DNA of 10,073 nucleotides from positions 636 through 10,708 of the forward strand of contig DDTF01000008.1 in assembly GCA_002345965.1 (NCBI GenBank), written 5' to 3'. The notes beneath the pieces were generated by a model. The model made no database searches and was not told where the DNA came from. It saw only the letters and a program-made list of their open reading frames with translations. Within the stretch, counting starts at the first letter, position 1, and the number at the start of each line of letters is the position of its first letter. A program made the position numbers and the translations under genes. Below are positions 1-7,279 of this stretch, in pieces. The DNA is from Flammeovirgaceae bacterium UBA2371. GTDB lineage: Bacteria > Bacteroidota > Bacteroidia > Cytophagales > Cyclobacteriaceae.

Positions 1-81
1 TCCTTTGTGTTACTTTGTGGAATAACCATTAGCATATAAATAAATTCTGAAAGCTAAAACCTCCGCCCCTAAGGGAAAAAA
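1..81 (+). promoter_or_regulatory. leader and possible promoter upstream of xrtF
   Basis: All three forward frames close by position 39, so no upstream forward gene runs into xrtF. A near-match to the Bacteroidota -7 element TAnnTTTG lies at 10-17 (TTACTTTG, one mismatch); its -33 partner would fall outside the window. The AT-rich stretch at 35-50 is another candidate. A purine-rich AAGGG at 71-75 sits 6 nt before the ATG at 82 and could act as a ribosome-binding site. The assignment is weak because the window starts too close to the gene. Confidence 0.3.
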
Positions 82-618
82 ATGAATTTTTCCGATTTCA
101 AACCGGCCTTGCGTTTCCTGCTGATTTTTCTGTCGGTGTATTTTGTGCTCAACCTGGTATACGGCATTTGGATCGAAACACTGGGGTCACGCCCCGATGC
201 GGCCACCCAATGGGTGAGCACACAGTCTGCAGCCATCGTGCGGGCAATGGGCGGGCAGGCACAGGCCATCCCCAACCCCGATGGACCTACCATCAGGGTG
301 GTAAGTGGCGATAGGATTATCCTGAATGTATTTGAAGGGTGCAACGGAGTGAACGTTTTCATCGTGTTCCTGGCCTTTGTGCTGGCCTTCGGTGGCTCGC
401 TTAAAAAGATGCTGTGGTTCATCCCCCTGGGTATAGTGGTGATTCATATATTTAATCTGCTTAGGATCTTGTTGTTGTACGTTTTGTCCAGCAACCACTC
501 CACCTACTTCTATTATTTTCACAAGTATTTTTTTACGGCCGTGATCTACCTGGCTGTTTTTTTTCTTTGGTGGTTATGGATAATATTGAACCATGGAAAG
601 CGGGAAGAGACGGGTTAA
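82..618 (+). CDS. xrtF: exosortase family protein XrtF
   Basis: A 178-residue multi-pass inner-membrane protein of the exosortase/archaeosortase family, whose members cleave and transfer proteins carrying a short C-terminal sorting tail. The expected catalytic triad is visible: Cys87 in EGCNG, Arg128 in FNLLRI and His147 in YFHKYFF. Hydrophobic segments lie at about 11-30, 90-103, 110-134 and 150-169. The length is typical of the compact XrtF form found in Bacteroidota rather than the longer proteobacterial EpsH-type enzymes. The assignment to XrtF is strengthened by the next gene, the family's dedicated partner, whose start lies inside the 3' end of this one. The ATG at 82 has a purine-rich AAGGG 6 nt before it, and the N-terminus runs straight into the first membrane segment. 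It is probably the first gene of an operon with the next two. All three catalytic residues are present, so the enzyme looks active. Confidence 0.93.
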   Translation: MNFSDFKPALRFLLIFLSVYFVLNLVYGIWIETLGSRPDAATQWVSTQSAAIVRAMGGQAQAIPNPDGPTIRVVSGDRIILNVFEGCNGVNVFIVFLAFVLAFGGSLKKMLWFIPLGIVVIHIFNLLRILLLYVLSSNHSTYFYYFHKYFFTAVIYLAVFFLWWLWIILNHGKREETG

Positions 619-1036
619 GATTAGCTGGGTTGTGTTTTCCATAGCATCGCTGGCTTTGGTATACATTTTCCAAAGGTTCAATTATGCAGAAATGGTTTAC
701 AGCATTACATCCATAGATTTGGCAAGACAACCCAATGGGGTGTTTGCCATCAATCGCACCATCCGGTTGTTGATCAACGACACGTTGTGCATGATCCTCA
801 TTTATGCGTTGTTTCAAAAGCGATCATATTTAAAATTGTCCGGTATCATCTTCGGATTTGAAGTGCTGGTGCTGCTGCCGCTTTACCTGTGGGCAAAATT
901 GTCCATGGAAGGCCCGTCAGAAATTTCTTCTCCGCTGTTGTCTCCCATCCATCGCATGATTGTCAACCCGTTGTTGATGATTGTATTGATCGCTGCCTTG
1001 TATTATCAGCAGTACATCCTAGCAAAAGCCAAATGA
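593..1036 (+). CDS. exosortase F system-associated membrane protein
   Basis: A 147-residue membrane protein matching the small family that accompanies XrtF in Bacteroidota (TIGR04127-type, named from memory). Four hydrophobic stretches lie at about 11-26, 62-75, 82-100 and 121-138. Polar, probably conserved motifs lie between them: NRTIR at 54-58 followed by IND at 61-63, and SPIHRMIVNP at 117-126. Family members are found next to xrtF and are presumed to help the exosortase, but their biochemical role is unknown. The ATG at 593 overlaps the last 26 nt of xrtF. The stop TGA at 1034-1036 overlaps the ATG of the following aminotransferase, so the three genes are very likely translationally coupled. 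No enzyme motif is visible. Confidence 0.87.
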   Translation: MESGKRRVKISWVVFSIASLALVYIFQRFNYAEMVYSITSIDLARQPNGVFAINRTIRLLINDTLCMILIYALFQKRSYLKLSGIIFGFEVLVLLPLYLWAKLSMEGPSEISSPLLSPIHRMIVNPLLMIVLIAALYYQQYILAKAK

Positions 1037-2124
1037 AAGCGTACAAAGTCCCCATGTCCTACAACGAAATCGATGCGGCTGGCTTGCAGGCGGTGTTGGA
1101 CAGCTATAAAGACGACAGCCACCAAAAGATCATAGCGGGTTTTGAAGAGCGCATCATCATGTTATCGGGGGCACCGCAGGCCGTAGCCTTGAATTCAGGC
1201 ACTGCTGCCCTGCACCTGGCCTTGCGATTGTTGAATATAGGCCCTGGTGATACAGTGCTGGTGTCCACTTTTACCTATGTGGCCTCCGTTTCACCGATAT
1301 TGTATTGTGGGGCCACACCGGTTTTTATTGACGCGGAACGCGAAACCTGGAACATGGACCCTGAATTGCTGGAAAAGGCATTGTCGGAGCTGGCCGGGAA
1401 GGGCCAGCGGCCGAAAGCCATCATCGTGGTACACGCGTATGGTATGCCGGCCCGCATGGACAAAATCATGCCCATAGCCCAGAAATGGGAGGTGCCGGTG
1501 ATCGAGGATGCTGCGGAGGCCTTTGGGGCCACTATGGATCAGCAATGGGCAGGCACGCTGGGTGCCATGGGCATCTACTCGTTCAACAACAACAAGTCAA
1601 TCACCTCTTTTGGCGGTGGGGCCTTGGTGACCAATAACCCCCAATGGGCTGAAAAAGCCCGTAAATGGTCTACCCACGCCCGGGAAGACAGGCCTCACTA
1701 TGAACACCTGGAGTTGGGATACAATTATGCCATGAGCCCCCTTTCTGCAGCGTACGGCCTGATGGAGTGTGTAACCTGGAAGACCAAAATTGAGGCGAGA
1801 AGACAGGTTTTTGAGGAGTACAGTGCAGTTTTGGGCGATCGAATCACGGGCCAGCAGGAGCTTCCGGGCATGAAATCGAGCAGGTGGTTGTCAGCCTTCG
1901 GGCTGTCGGACATCAAGAACTTACAACAACTGATTGATAATCAGGACTTTGAAATAAGAAGGGTGTGGAACCCAATGCACAAGCAGGGGGTTTTTGCCGG
2001 GGCGAAGGCTTACCTGAATGGCACCGCAGACGCCTTGTTTGAAGAGGCAGTATGTTTTCCTTCTGGAAAAATAAAAGCTAAGGATTTCCAACAAATGTGC
2101 CGGTGGTTACAAAAGATGTTGTAA
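1033..2124 (+). CDS. DegT/DnrJ/EryC1/StrS (PglE/EpsN-like) nucleotide-sugar aminotransferase
   Basis: A 363-residue cytosolic PLP-dependent enzyme, fold type I, that would transfer an amino group to a keto sugar nucleotide. Visible landmarks are SGTAAL at 55-60 (PLP phosphate loop), VIEDAAEAFGA at 156-166 with Asp159 expected to bind the PLP ring nitrogen, and SFNNNKSIT at 183-191 with Lys188 as the Schiff-base lysine, followed by GGGALVTN. The C-terminal SRWLSAF (283-289) and VWNPMHKQ (311-318) resemble the PglE/EpsN branch, which aminates UDP-4-keto-6-deoxy-GlcNAc. The chosen start is the ATG at 1033, which overlaps the previous stop as ATGA. The frame is open back to 889, but that extension would overlap the upstream gene by 148 nt and adds unrelated sequence. 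The usual Arg of the YNYRMS motif is Ala233 here. The downstream dehydratase could supply its substrate; the exact sugar is not determined. Confidence 0.92.
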   Translation: MKAYKVPMSYNEIDAAGLQAVLDSYKDDSHQKIIAGFEERIIMLSGAPQAVALNSGTAALHLALRLLNIGPGDTVLVSTFTYVASVSPILYCGATPVFIDAERETWNMDPELLEKALSELAGKGQRPKAIIVVHAYGMPARMDKIMPIAQKWEVPVIEDAAEAFGATMDQQWAGTLGAMGIYSFNNNKSITSFGGGALVTNNPQWAEKARKWSTHAREDRPHYEHLELGYNYAMSPLSAAYGLMECVTWKTKIEARRQVFEEYSAVLGDRITGQQELPGMKSSRWLSAFGLSDIKNLQQLIDNQDFEIRRVWNPMHKQGVFAGAKAYLNGTADALFEEAVCFPSGKIKAKDFQQMCRWLQKML

Positions 2125-2136
2125 GTAGTATTTAAC

Positions 2137-2175
2137 TTGGGAATAGTCAATTCTAGGCTATTTTAGTTATTTTTG
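2137..2175 (+). promoter_or_regulatory. candidate Bacteroidota promoter for the T9SS cargo gene
   Basis: TATTTTTG at 2168-2175 matches the -7 consensus TAnnTTTG exactly, but the nearest upstream TTG (2137-2139) is 28 nt away, longer than usual. A second reading pairs the same TTG, at a 19-nt spacing, with TATTTTAG at 2159-2166, one mismatch from consensus. Either would start transcription only about 10-20 nt before the ATG at 2192, giving a very short leader. I prefer one of these two to no promoter but cannot choose between them. Confidence 0.5.
2142..2174 (+). terminator. weak hairpin after the aminotransferase gene
   Basis: AATAGTC (2142-2148) can pair with GGCTATT (2156-2162) around a 7-nt loop. 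This gives a 7-bp stem with one G-U pair, followed by a T-rich run to 2174. The stem has few GC pairs, so it could be at most a leaky terminator separating the xrtF unit from the cargo gene. It overlaps the candidate promoter. Confidence 0.3.
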
Positions 2176-2191
2176 TAAATTGAACTCATCT

Positions 2192-5100
2192 ATGAAAGCT
2201 GTTTCATTAGTAATATCATTTGTATTTGTGCTGAGTCTTTCAATTAGCACCAATGCACAAGTAAATTCACAGAATAGTGGTGATTGGAACAATACCAATA
2301 CTTGGGACTGTGGATGCGTTCCTGATTTCAATAGTGGGGTAATTACAATTGTAGGGTCAACATCGGTAACGATACCTAATGCTTACACAGCTGATGCAGA
2401 TCAAATTGTCGTTGCAGGGGATGGTATTTTGACAATTCAAAATGGTGGAACACTCATAGTAAGGGATGGCGTAGGTACTGATCTTACAGTTGAAGAAGCG
2501 GATTTTATAACCACGTTTTCTGATGGTTTAGTAACGGTTCAGTCTGGAGGTTTGCTTGAAAACAGAGGTTCTGTATCTTCGAATGCATCCAATTTAATAA
2601 TAAATAGTGGTGGCGAATACCGCCACAATCGAAATAGTGGGGTAATTCCAACCGCTAGCTATCAATCTGGATCGACAGTTAGAATTACAGGCATAACAAG
2701 TTCCGCTATAACAGGTGGATTAGGTCAAAGCTTTCATCATTTTATTTGGGATTGCCCTAGTCAGGGGGCGACTGGAGGTTTTTTGAATGGAAATATAACC
2801 TCTATAGGTGGAGACTTTACCATCAATAACACAAATAATCAATTTTTAATACTCGGCTATACCGCTGGATCAAGTACCGGATCAACAACTGTTTCTGGTA
2901 ATCTTTCAATCAATGGCACCTCAAAATTCTATATCTCTGCAGTTGCAACCTATACCCTAAACGTAAACGGAAATTTCTCTGTAGCGGGATTGCCAACTGG
3001 TTCTAATAATTTTCCATTCTTGGGCACTGCTTCAGGCACGGTTACTCTAAATGTTGCACAAAATGTCTCATTTTCAAGTGCTAGAATATCTCGGTTGGTT
3101 GCTGCATCTGGAAGTTTTACATTAAATAACACGGGTACTTTTACAATGACAGGAGCTTCTCTCGAAATGACTGTTGGCTCAGGAGGTTCCACTATCAATT
3201 CTACAGGTACATTTTCGGTGTCTAATGGTACTATTGATATGTCAGGGAGCTCTGGCACGGGTACGGTGAATGCTTTCAATAATTTTACAATGGCGTCCGC
3301 TACGTTGACGGAAACATCGACAGGGAGTGGAGCGATTAATTTTGTTGGAACAGGAACACACCTTTTTAGTAAGACAGGTGGGTTGATATCAAATGACATC
3401 AACTTTGTAAATGCAAGTAATTCAACATTAGACTTGGGTACTTCAATTCTTGAGGGAACAGGTTCATTCACAAATAATGGCACCTTGCGGGTTGGCTCTA
3501 CGCATGCTTCGGGTGCACTTCAAAACACTACAATTTTAGACTCAGATTGCGGGAATATTATCCTTAGTGGCACTAGAACTTATGCTAATCCAAGTATTAT
3601 AGTTTATAATGGAAGTGGTGCACAAATATTAGGTGACGGCCATCCTACTACGGCAGGAGTGGATATAACCATCGCAAATGCAAGTGGGGTATCAATTAAT
3701 GCACCAACAACATTGGCGGGTACGATTAATCTGACCAGTGGTAATTTAAATGTGGGCGCAAGTTCATTGACGATTACCGGTGGAGTATCCGGTCCAAATT
3801 TTATAACAGTGGGCCCAACAGGTAGCTTAACATTGGGCGGTTCTTCCGTTATTGGCACTTTCCCGTTCGCTGCAGGCGCCCATAGCTTTGCCAATTTTAC
3901 GCTCAACAATACAAATGGAGTCACGTTTGCCAATGACGTAACCCTTTCAGGTACTCTTACATTGACCAACGGTAACCTGAACTTCAACAACCGTACACTT
4001 ACACTTAATGGTACTTTATCTGCAGGGGGTGGTTCGTTTTCTGGTAATGCTTCATCAACTTTGGCGATTGGCGGAGGTGGTGCATTTGGTTCTCTGCCTC
4101 TTGCGGGCACCATAGGAACCTTGACATTCGATAGATCTTCTGGAACAGCAAGTATTAATGGTTCATTGGTGGTGGCAAATACTTTTAACCTACTGAATGG
4201 TGACTTCACCAATACCAATGGTTTGCAAATGGCAAACGGATCATTGCTGAGAAGAAAAGGAGCATCTGCTCAGCTTTTGGGAAATCCACCCACCAATTTA
4301 CCTGCTGGACAGTTCTACAATGTGGCTTATAGTGATGTTGCTGGCCCTGGTAGTGGACTTACCACGGGGCTAGAACTTCCTAATACATCAGATGATAATT
4401 TAGGTTCACTCACTATAAACTCATCTGCGTCAGTAATTTTAGACAAGAACATCATTGTCAACGGGGGTGTTAGCTTGCAAGCTGGTACCTTGTCTGCAGG
4501 TTCCAATAATATTACAATGAACTCGGTCTCTGGAACATGGAACAAAACCATTGGAACATTTGATGGGGGCACAGGGTCGGTTGTTATAGCTGGCAACATT
4601 ACTGTTACAGCATCCTCTACACCAAATTTCACCAACATCATTGCCAACAGTGGTTCCTCACTGACTTTTCCTTCGGGCAACATCAACATATCGGGAGACC
4701 TTCAACTTAATTCTGGAGGCACATTTGTGCCCAATGGAGGAACAATCATTCTCAATGGATCTGGGAATCAAACCATCACGGGTGCTGGTCGTACGTTTAC
4801 AAATCTTACAGTGAACAAAGGGGGCGGGAATGTTTCATTGTTGCCAACAGTCAATTTAACGGGCATACTCAATATCTTGTCTGCAACTACAGTCCAATCC
4901 AATGGTAACCTGATTTTGATATCCACCTCGGATGCTGCGTCAGGTAATGCATCGATTGCTAAAATTCCTTCTGGGGCAAGCGTAACAGGCAATGTGAGCG
5001 TACAGAGATTCATGAGTGCAGAAACAAGAATTCAAAGGGAGATTTCATCTGCAGTTCAATCTCCTCAGGTTGCTCAAATTCAAACTCCATTGGCAGGCAG

Positions 5101-7090
5101 TGGGGGAACAGGCATTACGATCACAGGTTCCTTCACTGGAACAAGTTTTCCTTGTGCGGGTTGTACAAGTAATGGACCCTCCATGTACTTTTATAATGAG
5201 GCTCCTGGCGGTGCTTCAAGTGCAGGCTGGACAGGCTCTCATTTTCCTGTAGCTTCAAACACAGAAACTTTGCAGACCGGAAGAGGATATTCCTTGTTAG
5301 TACGCGATGAATTAGGTGCCAGAACAATGGCATTAACAGGAACAATCAACAGCGGTGACATCAATTTACCAGTTACTTACAACAATTCAGGAAGCCCTGC
5401 AGATGACGGATGGAATTTAGTAGGAAACCCCTATCCATCAACAATAGATTGGAACAATAGTTTGGGGTGGGTAAAGACTGCCATTCAGGGCAACATGATA
5501 TCGGTATGGGATGCCGGATTGAAACAATATAAATCCTGGAATGGATCGACTGGCTCATTGGGGAATGGACGAATTGCTCAGGGGCAGGCTTTTTGGATAC
5601 AGGCAAATGGTGCGCCAACACTAACAGTAAAAGAGGATGCTAAAACGACAACAACGGGTGCATTCTATAAAACCGGTGACTTGGATTACCTGGAAATAAT
5701 CCTGGCAAAAGGAACCTTGGACGATAGAGCATATTTGCAAAGAATGGATGGGTCTTCTGAGACCTTGGATGCAAATGACGGTAGAAAGTTACCCAATGCC
5801 ACCTTCAGTCTTTCAACACTTTCTAATGATGGAGAATCTTTAACCTTCAACACCTCAGACAACGTAATGTGCAACAGTACGGTACAACTCAAGGTAACTT
5901 ATGACGTGGTGCCTGCCAACATCAATGGCACTTATAAGTTTTCAACCAGCGCAGTGGGTCAGTATCAGGCAATTAACGTTTTGTTGACTGATGCTTTTAC
6001 CAATACCACTTTTGACTTGACAAGCGGAGCGGAATATAGTTATGATGTAACAGACAACTCAGGTAGCCGTGCGGCAGACAGGTTTACACTTTCGCTTACG
6101 CCAAAATCGGTTGCATTGAATTTAAGTTTATCTGGTTCTGCCGAAGTGTGTGCGGGAAGTGAAGGCTTGATAACAGTAGCCAATGCAGAGGCAGGGATCG
6201 GTTACTACCCTGAATTAAACGGGGTTAGAATTGGTGATACCTACTATGGTGACGGTGCCAACTTGGACTTGACGTACCCGGGAGCAAACCTGGCCAATGG
6301 TGCTAATAATGTGATAGTAAAGGCGGTAAATCTATGCGGCATCAGTTCATTGACACAACAAATTGAAGTCACCAAGGATGATTTATATGTTCCTGTTCCT
6401 GTGTCTGGCAAATCATGTCTGGCAGGAGAAGTTACACTATCAGCTACAGGAGCACCAATCAGCGGATCTTATAGATGGTACGCTGAAGAAGGTGCGGTGA
6501 CTCCATTGTTTGAAGGAACTTCTTTTGTGACACCTACATTGGATAAAACAAAAACTTACTTTGTGGCTGCAGTGAATAGTCTTGGTTGCGAGGGGCAAAG
6601 AGAGCCGGTGGTGGCTGAAGTGACCAATTATGATGCCGCAACCATAGACGTACAAGGCAATCAGTTGATTTCAAATTACAGCACAGGAATACAATGGTAC
6701 AAGGATGGTGAACCGATTACAGGTGCAACTGGAAAAACACTGCAAGTTGAGGAATCAGGGAATTACACAGTGACAGTTACAGTGGGCACATGCACGACAT
6801 CAGCGGCAAGGGAAATGGTGGTCACAGGTTTGGAAGATTTGAATAACGGAGTTTCAGTGATGTATCCAAATCCGGTTATAGACAGACTTAATATCAGGTA
6901 TCCTGGAACAGGAGCCCTCTCTGCAACCATTTTTGAAGGAGCTGGAAGGAAAGTGGCAACAAAAGAATTGACGGAAGAGCAAGGATACAGGGTGGGTTCC
7001 TTCGACATGAGCACAAGTTCACAAGGCATTTATTACCTGCAGCTAACAGATAACACAAAGGTTGTTTTACTGAAGTTTTTGAAGAAATAA
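2192..7090 (+). CDS. large T9SS type A sorting-domain surface protein with beta-helix-like stalk
   Basis: A 1632-residue protein predicted to cross the inner membrane by Sec and the outer membrane by the type IX system. A signal peptide covers 1-22, with likely cleavage after TNA. Residues 28-44 hold the SGDWNNTNTWDCGCVP motif common at the N-terminus of Bacteroidota surface proteins. Residues of about 60-930 are Gly/Ser/Thr/Asn-rich short-strand repeats of the GTLTLTNGNLNF type, resembling a beta-helix stalk. NVSVQRFM (934-941), a CAGC pair at 988-991 and GWNLVGNPYPSTIDW (1073-1087) mark a module often seen near the end of such cargos. Ig-like segments follow at about 1308-1545. YPNP at 1558 opens the type A sorting domain, which ends in KFLKK. 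The start is the ATG at 2192, since a TTG 12 nt upstream only adds four residues before the signal peptide. No catalytic motif is visible, so an adhesin or surface-layer role is a guess. The stop overlaps the next start as TAATG. Confidence 0.92.
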   Translation: MKAVSLVISFVFVLSLSISTNAQVNSQNSGDWNNTNTWDCGCVPDFNSGVITIVGSTSVTIPNAYTADADQIVVAGDGILTIQNGGTLIVRDGVGTDLTVEEADFITTFSDGLVTVQSGGLLENRGSVSSNASNLIINSGGEYRHNRNSGVIPTASYQSGSTVRITGITSSAITGGLGQSFHHFIWDCPSQGATGGFLNGNITSIGGDFTINNTNNQFLILGYTAGSSTGSTTVSGNLSINGTSKFYISAVATYTLNVNGNFSVAGLPTGSNNFPFLGTASGTVTLNVAQNVSFSSARISRLVAASGSFTLNNTGTFTMTGASLEMTVGSGGSTINSTGTFSVSNGTIDMSGSSGTGTVNAFNNFTMASATLTETSTGSGAINFVGTGTHLFSKTGGLISNDINFVNASNSTLDLGTSILEGTGSFTNNGTLRVGSTHASGALQNTTILDSDCGNIILSGTRTYANPSIIVYNGSGAQILGDGHPTTAGVDITIANASGVSINAPTTLAGTINLTSGNLNVGASSLTITGGVSGPNFITVGPTGSLTLGGSSVIGTFPFAAGAHSFANFTLNNTNGVTFANDVTLSGTLTLTNGNLNFNNRTLTLNGTLSAGGGSFSGNASSTLAIGGGGAFGSLPLAGTIGTLTFDRSSGTASINGSLVVANTFNLLNGDFTNTNGLQMANGSLLRRKGASAQLLGNPPTNLPAGQFYNVAYSDVAGPGSGLTTGLELPNTSDDNLGSLTINSSASVILDKNIIVNGGVSLQAGTLSAGSNNITMNSVSGTWNKTIGTFDGGTGSVVIAGNITVTASSTPNFTNIIANSGSSLTFPSGNINISGDLQLNSGGTFVPNGGTIILNGSGNQTITGAGRTFTNLTVNKGGGNVSLLPTVNLTGILNILSATTVQSNGNLILISTSDAASGNASIAKIPSGASVTGNVSVQRFMSAETRIQREISSAVQSPQVAQIQTPLAGSGGTGITITGSFTGTSFPCAGCTSNGPSMYFYNEAPGGASSAGWTGSHFPVASNTETLQTGRGYSLLVRDELGARTMALTGTINSGDINLPVTYNNSGSPADDGWNLVGNPYPSTIDWNNSLGWVKTAIQGNMISVWDAGLKQYKSWNGSTGSLGNGRIAQGQAFWIQANGAPTLTVKEDAKTTTTGAFYKTGDLDYLEIILAKGTLDDRAYLQRMDGSSETLDANDGRKLPNATFSLSTLSNDGESLTFNTSDNVMCNSTVQLKVTYDVVPANINGTYKFSTSAVGQYQAINVLLTDAFTNTTFDLTSGAEYSYDVTDNSGSRAADRFTLSLTPKSVALNLSLSGSAEVCAGSEGLITVANAEAGIGYYPELNGVRIGDTYYGDGANLDLTYPGANLANGANNVIVKAVNLCGISSLTQQIEVTKDDLYVPVPVSGKSCLAGEVTLSATGAPISGSYRWYAEEGAVTPLFEGTSFVTPTLDKTKTYFVAAVNSLGCEGQREPVVAEVTNYDAATIDVQGNQLISNYSTGIQWYKDGEPITGATGKTLQVEESGNYTVTVTVGTCTTSAAREMVVTGLEDLNNGVSVMYPNPVIDRLNIRYPGTGALSATIFEGAGRKVATKELTEEQGYRVGSFDMSTSSQGIYYLQLTDNTKVVLLKFLKK
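3719..4018 (+). repeat. best-preserved protein-level repeat pair in the cargo stalk
   Basis: Two copies of a 23-residue strand unit can be aligned. They begin GTINLTSGNLN (3719-3787) and GTLTLTNGNLN (3950-4018), exactly 231 nt (77 codons) apart. Weaker relatives appear at about 4170 (VANTFNLLNGDF) and about 4464 (GGVSLQAGTLS). Similarity is clear in protein but diverged in DNA, so these are old duplications within a beta-helix-like stalk rather than a recent tandem array. Confidence 0.5.
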
Positions 7091-7278
7091 TGAGAAAATC
7101 CTTGTCTTGGCGCTTTATTCTAATTCTTGTGACAATAATTGGTTTACCAATAATTGGTTATGGCCAGCCAGGCCCTCCTCCAGATCCGGACGTGCCCATC
7201 ACCGGAATTGAAATACTACTTTCTGCAGGGGCCCTGCTGGGATTAAAAAAACTGGTGGGAAAGTCAAAACAAAAATAG
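7090..7278 (+). CDS. PID-CTERM-like mini-protein, candidate exosortase substrate
   Basis: A 62-residue protein made of sorting signals. Residues 1-25 form a signal peptide: basic MRKSLSWR, hydrophobic 9-23, likely cleavage before Gln26. Residues 26-34 are proline-rich (QPGPPPDPD). VPITG at 35-39 precedes a hydrophobic segment at 40-52 and a basic end (KKLVGKSKQK, 53-62). This motif, membrane-segment and basic-tail order is the hallmark of exosortase substrates. It resembles the Bacteroidota PID-CTERM tail (VPIDGG, LLxAG, GxKK), with Thr where Asp is usual. If both ends are cut, only about a dozen residues remain. Its ATG overlaps the cargo stop (TAATG) and the next gene begins one base after its stop, so it is embedded in an operon. 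The substrate role for XrtF about 6.5 kb upstream is inferred. It is not a frameshifted tail of the cargo, because that gene already ends with a complete sorting domain and this protein has its own signal peptide. Confidence 0.8.
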   Translation: MRKSLSWRFILILVTIIGLPIIGYGQPGPPPDPDVPITGIEILLSAGALLGLKKLVGKSKQK

Positions 7279-7279
7279 G

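Noticed and set aside
1..35. Possible divergent gene on the minus strand starting at 35 or 29 and running off the left edge
   Set aside because: Only 9-11 codons are visible, with no signal peptide or motif, so it cannot be told from chance.
889..1032. N-terminal extension of the aminotransferase frame back to an ATG at 889
   Set aside because: It would overlap the exosortase F-associated gene by 148 nt and adds residues unlike the family N-terminus. The ATG at 1033 gives a normal start and an ATGA overlap.
2180..2191. TTG start for the T9SS cargo
   Set aside because: It only prepends four residues to a well-formed signal peptide that starts at the ATG at 2192, and it would lie at or just after the predicted transcription start.
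3719..4018. Recent tandem DNA repeat or CRISPR-like array in the cargo stalk
   Set aside because: The similarity is at protein level only. There are no identical short direct repeats with uniform unique spacers, and the reading frame is open throughout.
2950..4218. Two long antisense frames (2950-3483 and 3604-4218, minus strand)
   Set aside because: They are Val/Pro/Leu-rich mirror images of the Asn/Thr/Gly-rich repeat stalk, with no signal peptide, domain or promoter. They are shadows of biased codon use.
7090..7278. The mini-protein as a frameshifted C-terminal fragment of the cargo
   Set aside because: The cargo already ends in a complete type A sorting domain, and the mini-protein has its own ATG, signal peptide and separate sorting tail.
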